Below are positions 5,968 through 9,647 of a stretch of 9,647 nt of DNA, piece after piece. Below the pieces are notes generated by a model. That model saw only the letters and a list, made by a program, of their open reading frames with translations, did no database searches and was not told where the DNA came from. Every line of letters starts with the position of its first letter. Position 1 is the stretch's first letter. Made by a program: the position numbers and the translations under genes. This stretch comes from JAGTVB01 sp964624765 (GTDB lineage: Bacteria > Pseudomonadota > Gammaproteobacteria > HK1): positions 1 through 9,647 of the forward strand of contig CAZUZO010000134.1 in the NCBI GenBank assembly GCA_964624765.1, in the 5' to 3' direction.

Positions 5968-7077
5968 ATGCACGCCAAGACCATCCCCGATGTTTGGCCG
6001 ACGAAATACTGGCAACGGCTCACTGACGGGCGTGTCCAGTGCAACGTGTGTCCGCGTTTTTGCAAGTTGCACGAGGGGCAACGTGGGCTTTGCTTTGTGC
6101 GGGCCAACCAGAATAACCGAATCGTGCTTACAACCTATGGCCGCTCGAGCGGTTTCTGTATCGACCCTATCGAAAAGAAACCATTGAATCATTTCCTCCC
6201 TGGTACCCCAGTTTTGTCATTTGGCACAGCGGGTTGTAACCTCGCGTGCAAGTTCTGCCAGAACTGGGATATCAGCAAATCCCGCGAGTTCGACACGCTA
6301 GCCGATGAAGCGTCACCGGAAACCATTGCCCACGCTGCTCATCAGTTAGCGTGTCGAAGCGTCGCCTATACCTATAACGACCCCGTGATTTTCATGGAGT
6401 ATGCCATCGACGTCGCTCTGGCTTGTCGACGATACGGAATTAAATCGGTAGCCGTCACAGCGGGCTACATGTGCGAGGAGCCACGCACCGAATTTTATCA
6501 GTTCATGGATGCCGCAAATGTCGATTTAAAGGCGTTTACCGAGCGTTTTTACTGGAAACTGACCGGGAGTCATCTGCAGCCGGTACTCGATACCCTGCTC
6601 TATCTCAAGCATCAAACCAATGTCTGGGTCGAAATCACCACCTTACTCATTCCGGGCGAAAACGATTCCGATGCAGAGCTGGAGGAAGCCACCCAATGGG
6701 TTGTGGCAAACTTAGGCCCCGATGTGCCCATGCATTTCACAGCCTTCCATCCCGATTGGAAAATGCTGGACAAACCCGCCACCCCTGCTCGGACGCTCAG
6801 CCAAGCACGCAGGATCGCGATGAAAAACGGGGTTCGATATGCGTATACTGGCAATGTGCATGACGAAGAAGGTGGAAGCACTTACTGCCATCACTGCAAG
6901 ACCAGACTGATCGGGCGCGACTGGTATACCCTCACGGAGTGGAACCTCAGCGAAGACGGCCGATGTCAAGCCTGCGGTACCCCCTGTGCTGGCGTCTTCG
7001 AGCCTCAGCACGGTCATTGGGGAGCTACCCGTATTCCAGTGCGCCTGAAAGACTTCGCCGCCTCGGGTATCGCGTGA
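5968..7077 (+). CDS. amrS: AmmeMemoRadiSam-type radical SAM protein AmrS
   Basis: A 369-residue radical SAM protein of the AmrS family, related to pyruvate formate-lyase activating enzymes; the reaction of the family was unknown to me. The radical SAM cluster ligands are C90, C94 and C97 (GTAGCNLACKFCQNW). An N-terminal cysteine block (C25, C28, C32, C42 in VQCNVCPRFC...GLCFVR) precedes it, and a C-terminal block (C307, C310, C333, C336, C340) resembles a small metal-binding knuckle. YTYNDPVIFMEY, DLKAF and ITTLLIPGEND are typical of the family. Length from the chosen start fits. In many genomes the gene clusters with Memo-like and AMMECR1-domain genes; neither is recognisable here, so it stands alone. 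Transcription is probably monocistronic, as about 400 bases without a clear gene follow. Confidence 0.9.
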   Translation: MHAKTIPDVWPTKYWQRLTDGRVQCNVCPRFCKLHEGQRGLCFVRANQNNRIVLTTYGRSSGFCIDPIEKKPLNHFLPGTPVLSFGTAGCNLACKFCQNWDISKSREFDTLADEASPETIAHAAHQLACRSVAYTYNDPVIFMEYAIDVALACRRYGIKSVAVTAGYMCEEPRTEFYQFMDAANVDLKAFTERFYWKLTGSHLQPVLDTLLYLKHQTNVWVEITTLLIPGENDSDAELEEATQWVVANLGPDVPMHFTAFHPDWKMLDKPATPARTLSQARRIAMKNGVRYAYTGNVHDEEGGSTYCHHCKTRLIGRDWYTLTEWNLSEDGRCQACGTPCAGVFEPQHGHWGATRIPVRLKDFAASGIA

Positions 7078-7463
7078 ACCGCAACGGCCATGTGCCCATG
7101 CTTCGGGGTACGCAGCACTTGCCGGCACAAGCGTTGCCCACTGCGAACGCAGGCTTCCCCTGCGGCGGGATTTCATGACAGCGACAGTGCATTCTGTTAC
7201 TTTTGTGCCCTCAGAAGCCGTTTACTCGATGTGGCAAGCCCTAGGGCCGCAAAGCCTATGGCATCAACGACACAAAGATGGCGAACAGCGGGCGAGGGGC
7301 CCGCACCAGGACAGGCCCAATCGAGGCCTATTGGCCAACACATGACCAGCCGCCACGCAACCTTTTCATAGCCAGCGCAGTGGCTTTATGAGGAAGCTTG
7401 AGAGGTCCCGTAGGGGAGTGATGGTTAGTCGTCTCAACCGCGCTTAGAAACTCGCGCGTACAT
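7078..7463 (+). other. Intergenic stretch downstream of amrS, with one unsupported 56-codon frame
   Basis: No recognisable gene. A frame at 7175-7345 would encode 56 residues starting MTATVHSVTFVPSEA; its ribosome site is poor (GCGGGA), its second half is charged low-complexity-like, and I recognise no family. I see no repeat of the families found elsewhere in the window, and no clear terminator after amrS. Confidence 0.35.
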
Positions 7464-7477
7464 GGAGAATAGCTGGG

Positions 7478-7669
7478 ATGGACATCTTTACTATTTTGAT
7501 CGTACTTGCCCTTCTCGCGACCATAGGTGCGTTAGGTACAGGCGTCATCGATATGATGCGCGGTCGCCAATTCGAGCAGCAAAGTAGTCAAGCGATGTGG
7601 GCACGCATCGGTTTCCAGGGAATCGCAGTGGTGCTCATGATGATCGCCCTGTTCTTGCATTCGCTGTGA
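7478..7669 (+). CDS. Small twin-transmembrane protein, HIG1-domain-like
   Basis: A 63-residue inner-membrane protein with two hydrophobic helices (~4-26 and ~44-62) joined by a polar loop. The loop and start of helix two (QSSQAMWARIGFQGIAVVLM) resemble the conserved motif of HIG1 (hypoxia-induced gene 1) domain proteins, which in mitochondria are associated with respiratory supercomplexes and cytochrome oxidase; bacterial twin-transmembrane homologues are common in proteobacteria but poorly characterised. The ATG has GGAG 10 bases upstream (7464-7467). The last base of the TGA stop is also the first base of a short-family repeat end (AGAAGCTGTCTTA), so a repeat abuts the gene directly. A respiratory role is family inference only. 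Confidence 0.8.
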   Translation: MDIFTILIVLALLATIGALGTGVIDMMRGRQFEQQSSQAMWARIGFQGIAVVLMMIALFLHSL

Positions 7670-7743
7670 GAAGCTGTCTTAAGAAGCTGTTTTAAAGACG
7701 ACTGCGCTTGTCTGAGCGGTGTTGTTAAGTAAAAACAGCTTCT
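7669..7743. repeat. 62-bp inverted-repeat element (short family) with an extra end copy
   Basis: AGAAGCTGTTTT (7682-7693) and AAAACAGCTTCT (7732-7743) form perfect 12-bp terminal inverted repeats around a 38-base centre. A second end, AGAAGCTGTCTTA, directly precedes it at 7669-7681, overlapping the stop codon of the HIG1-like gene. The right end overlaps by two bases the CTCAG flank of the adjoining 149-bp element. The arrangement could end transcription from both converging genes. Confidence 0.8.
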
Positions 7744-7890
7744 CAGAGCTTGTGAACAAACCGTCGCGAGCGTCTCGATAGCAAGGCGGACGGCGCGCAG
7801 CGACGAGACATATCAGATAGATAGGCAAGGAGCGAGCACCGTCCAACGCCGCTATCGGGTTGTGTAGCAGGTTTTTTCACAACCTCTGAG
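7742..7890 (-). repeat. 149-bp inverted-repeat element, copy 3 (subtype b, inverted)
   Basis: The same element as at 1224, 4648 and 8837, in the opposite orientation; core 7747-7885. The termini are AGCTTGTGAACAAACC and GGTTTTTTCACAACCT, flanks CTCAG and CTGAG. Read on its own strand it shares the CTCGTCGCTGCG and CGCCTTGCT block of copy 2. It lies in the gap between the convergent HIG1-like and pcm genes. Confidence 0.92.
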
Positions 7891-7969
7891 TGCGTTCAGG
7901 GCGGCTCAACACAAGACCGTCGGGGAGCGGGTTCGAACGGCTCCACGCAACGCCTCCGAAACCAGCCTC

Positions 7970-8647
7970 TCAATGGGTCGTCACCAGCTTAGAGAACCGC
8001 ACCCAGAGGATCTCTTGTGTGGATGTCAACCCGGCACCATCCTTCCTCACTAGCAGCAGCTGCTGAGCATCCTCTGTCCCGGCGGGGATCACCATCCTTC
8101 CGCCGGGACTCAGCTGATACAGCAAGGTTGTCGGGATCAACTCTGGTGCGGCTGTCACAATCACCTTATCGAAGGGTGCTTGTGCAAGCCAACCGTGGGA
8201 ACCATCCCCGATCCGATGTTCAACGTTATGACAGGCTTGCTTACTTAGGCGAACCGCCGCCTCACGAGCCAGCTCCCCGATAATCTCGACTGTATACACG
8301 GTCCTGGCCAGTTTAGACAAGATAGCTGCCTGATAGCCTAAACCGGTACCGATCTCGAGAACACGATCGACAGGATCGATCTCGAGTAGGTCCGTCATCA
8401 GGGCGACGATGAAAGGCTGAGATATGGTCTTGCCGTATCCGATGGGAAGCGGGTTATCCATATAAGCGAAGGCTCGCAACTCATCAGGAACGAATTCATG
8501 TCTAGGCACGCTTCCCATGACCGCCATCACGCGGTCGTCCAGCTCTGATTTGCCTGTCTCTCCGCTCACCAGACTGGCATGGAACGCAATCTGCTCCACC
8601 ATGGCCTGACGCAGCGTATCGAAATGCGCATCGTGTGAGTCACTCAT
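7970..8647 (-). CDS. pcm: Protein-L-isoaspartate O-methyltransferase
   Basis: Pcm uses S-adenosylmethionine to methylate L-isoaspartyl residues, starting their repair to aspartate in aged cytoplasmic proteins. The 225-residue product has the family's N-terminal VPRHEFVP (48-54), the active-site loop IGYGKTISQPFIVALM (69-84, with the conserved Ser at 77), SAM motif I VLEIGTGLGYQ (96-106), motif II APFDKVIVTAAP (157-168) and LSPGGRMVIPAG (179-190). The ATG giving MSDSHDAHFDTLRQAM was chosen; a TTG 14 codons upstream also keeps the frame open but adds unconserved residues, and neither has a good ribosome site. In many gammaproteobacteria pcm sits near surE and rpoS; here neither is visible. A repeat-end-like GAGGCTGGTTTC follows the stop directly. 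Confidence 0.95.
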   Translation of the reverse strand: MSDSHDAHFDTLRQAMVEQIAFHASLVSGETGKSELDDRVMAVMGSVPRHEFVPDELRAFAYMDNPLPIGYGKTISQPFIVALMTDLLEIDPVDRVLEIGTGLGYQAAILSKLARTVYTVEIIGELAREAAVRLSKQACHNVEHRIGDGSHGWLAQAPFDKVIVTAAPELIPTTLLYQLSPGGRMVIPAGTEDAQQLLLVRKDGAGLTSTQEILWVRFSKLVTTH

Positions 8648-8806
8648 AACAGCACGGCCATAGACTGGGTGATCGATATGAAACCGCAAGGAGCTCGGGT
8701 ATCCCGGCCTCGAGGCCAGAATCGGCCCGACAGAGATGTCTCTACGGCAACTAGGGCAAGCGATACAACTATCTATTCAAGATTCCGAGCACGGATTGAC
8801 TCCGTA

Positions 8807-8841
8807 ACAAGCTATTTCAACAGTGACTGCACTTGCCTGAG
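8807..8841 (+). repeat. Left half of a short-family element interrupted by the 149-bp repeat
   Basis: These 35 bases match 7682-7716 of the complete short element at 26 positions without gaps, ending in the same CTTGYCTGAG. The complete copy continues with CGGTG; here copy 4 of the 149-bp element begins at exactly this CTGAG, which is repeated after it (8981-8985). The right half of the short element is not clearly recognisable. Confidence 0.6.
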
Positions 8842-8985
8842 AGGTTGTGAAAAAACCTGCTACACGACCCGATAGCGGCGTTGGGCGGTGTTCGCTCCTC
8901 GCCTATCGATCTGATATGTTTCTCGGCTTGGCGCCGTCCGCCTGGCTCTCGGGCCGCTCGAGACGGTTTTTTCACAACCTCTGAG
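8837..8985 (+). repeat. 149-bp inverted-repeat element, copy 4 (subtype a)
   Basis: The core 8842-8980 has perfect 16-bp terminal inverted repeats, AGGTTGTGAAAAAACC and GGTTTTTTCACAACCT, flanked on both sides by CTGAG in direct orientation, as expected of a 5-bp target duplication. Its internal sequence (CTCGGCTT, GCGCCGTCCGCCTGG) follows copy 1. Confidence 0.92.
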
Positions 8986-9647
8986 CAGTTTTTATGGAGC
9001 CCTAACCTGATAAGCAGACATAAACCACGCTTAAGGCGACATCCTAGCGCAGCCATGCCGAATGCTAGCCAATAGTTAAACACACTTTGGTCGGGAGGGC
9101 GAGACCTTCCTGACGCCTTGAGCGGCGACCGATATACCATCAAGAGACCGCCGATCGAGCCTACGCGGCGTTCCATCAATGGCGCTCGCCCGCTTCACTA
9201 GGGATACCGCGAAACAGCACGAGCTACGAAACGAGCTGCTAGACAGCTAGTTCAATTCCAGGTGGTGGGCAAATCAGAACCGTAGGATGGCTGTGATGAC
9301 CAGTAAGGAAATTAAGGACATCACGACTACAGTGGCCACACTCGTTCCCTCAGTCCAGAAAGATTCACATCCTTTGACATGTCTTGGCCCTATCGGTCAT
9401 GCACCGCCTTCAGGTCAGAAACTCCCTCGCAGCTTCTGCAGCGACAACCTCAGTTGATCGAGCGGCACGTCCTTACCCTCTAGCGCTAAACCCGACGGTG
9501 GGCACATTTACGTTTCGGTTAGGTTAGGCGTCCCCTGCAAAAACAGCTTCCTACCCAGAGTCGGCAAGATGACCTCAAAGTTTAGATATAATATGGGCAG
9601 TGCACTTAGCCATTCTTGGGCGCACCATCGGTCTCTCCGGATATCCC
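8986..9647. other. About 660 bp without a convincing gene
   Basis: No recognisable protein on either strand. A 56-codon plus frame (9287-9457, or from an inner ATG at 9296 with AGGA 8 bases before it) begins MAVMTSKEIKDITTTVATLV but matches no family I know and loses protein-like character after ~30 residues. A single short-family repeat end, AAAACAGCTTCCT, lies at 9540-9552. An imperfect hairpin lies at about 9090-9114. The stretch may be decayed sequence. Confidence 0.35.
9587..9592 (+). promoter_or_regulatory. Perfect TATAAT, possible -10 box pointing out of the window
   Basis: TATAAT lies in an AT-rich patch (TTTAGATATAATATG) in otherwise GC-rich DNA. No -35 hexamer is visible 16 to 18 bases upstream. 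It could serve a gene beyond the right edge, or be a chance match. Confidence 0.25.

Noticed and set aside
7175..7345. 56-codon frame starting MTATVHSVTFVPSEA
   Set aside because: Poor ribosome site, no known family and compositional decay in the second half; not called as a gene.
7926..7950. tRNA-like GGGTTCGAACGGCTCC resembling a T-arm
   Set aside because: No matching acceptor, D-arm or anticodon arm could be found on either side, so it is not a tRNA gene.
8648..8689. Longer pcm starting at a TTG 14 codons upstream
   Set aside because: The added residues are not typical of the family and the TTG has no ribosome site; the ATG at 8647 is preferred, though not certain.
1224..8985. CRISPR array made of the repeated units
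   Set aside because: The copies are long, kilobases apart, in both orientations and separated by genes, not by short spacers; no cas gene is present.
9287..9457. 56-codon frame starting MAVMTSKEIKDITTT
   Set aside because: The first ~25 residues look protein-like, but the rest does not, and no family is recognised; left uncalled.

Overview
The window looks like an accessory or rearranged stretch of a proteobacterial chromosome, most likely gammaproteobacterial. The reasons are a NuoB of the beta/gamma type, a Pcm, a PncA, a SelW-like protein with CTQC, and a DUF971 protein, all most like proteins of that group. This assignment rests on remembered family features, not on a search. Coding density is low for a bacterium. 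Nine genes are well supported. The spaces between them hold at least two families of short non-coding inverted-repeat elements.

Layout, left to right: a truncated repeat copy at the left edge; moaA (molybdopterin synthesis, minus); a 149-bp repeat; a lone nuoB (complex I N2-cluster subunit, minus) without nuoA or nuoC beside it; a 540-bp gap with a possible nuoB promoter and an 84-bp inverted-repeat element; pncA (nicotinamidase, plus), convergent and almost touching a SelW-like CxxC gene (minus); a divergent intergenic region; a DUF971 gene fused in frame to a MoaD-like domain that has lost the C-terminal Gly-Gly (plus); a larger cousin repeat followed by a second 149-bp repeat; a tandem PilZ gene (minus); an AmrS-type radical SAM enzyme (plus); a small two-helix HIG1-like membrane protein (plus); a short element and a third 149-bp repeat (inverted); pcm (minus); then a fourth 149-bp repeat and about 660 bp with no convincing gene.

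The genes do not form one operon. Each gene appears to have its own transcription unit, and neighbours rarely share a strand. Several products are Fe-S or sulfur-chemistry proteins: MoaA, NuoB, AmrS, the DUF971-MoaD fusion and the SelW-like protein. That theme is suggestive, not proof of a shared pathway. The most notable observations are the repeat family (four copies of identical 149-bp length, two subtypes, 16-bp terminal inverted repeats, near-matching CTSAG flanks, one copy apparently nested in another element) and the DUF971-MoaD fusion whose last residues read LV where a sulfur carrier needs GG.
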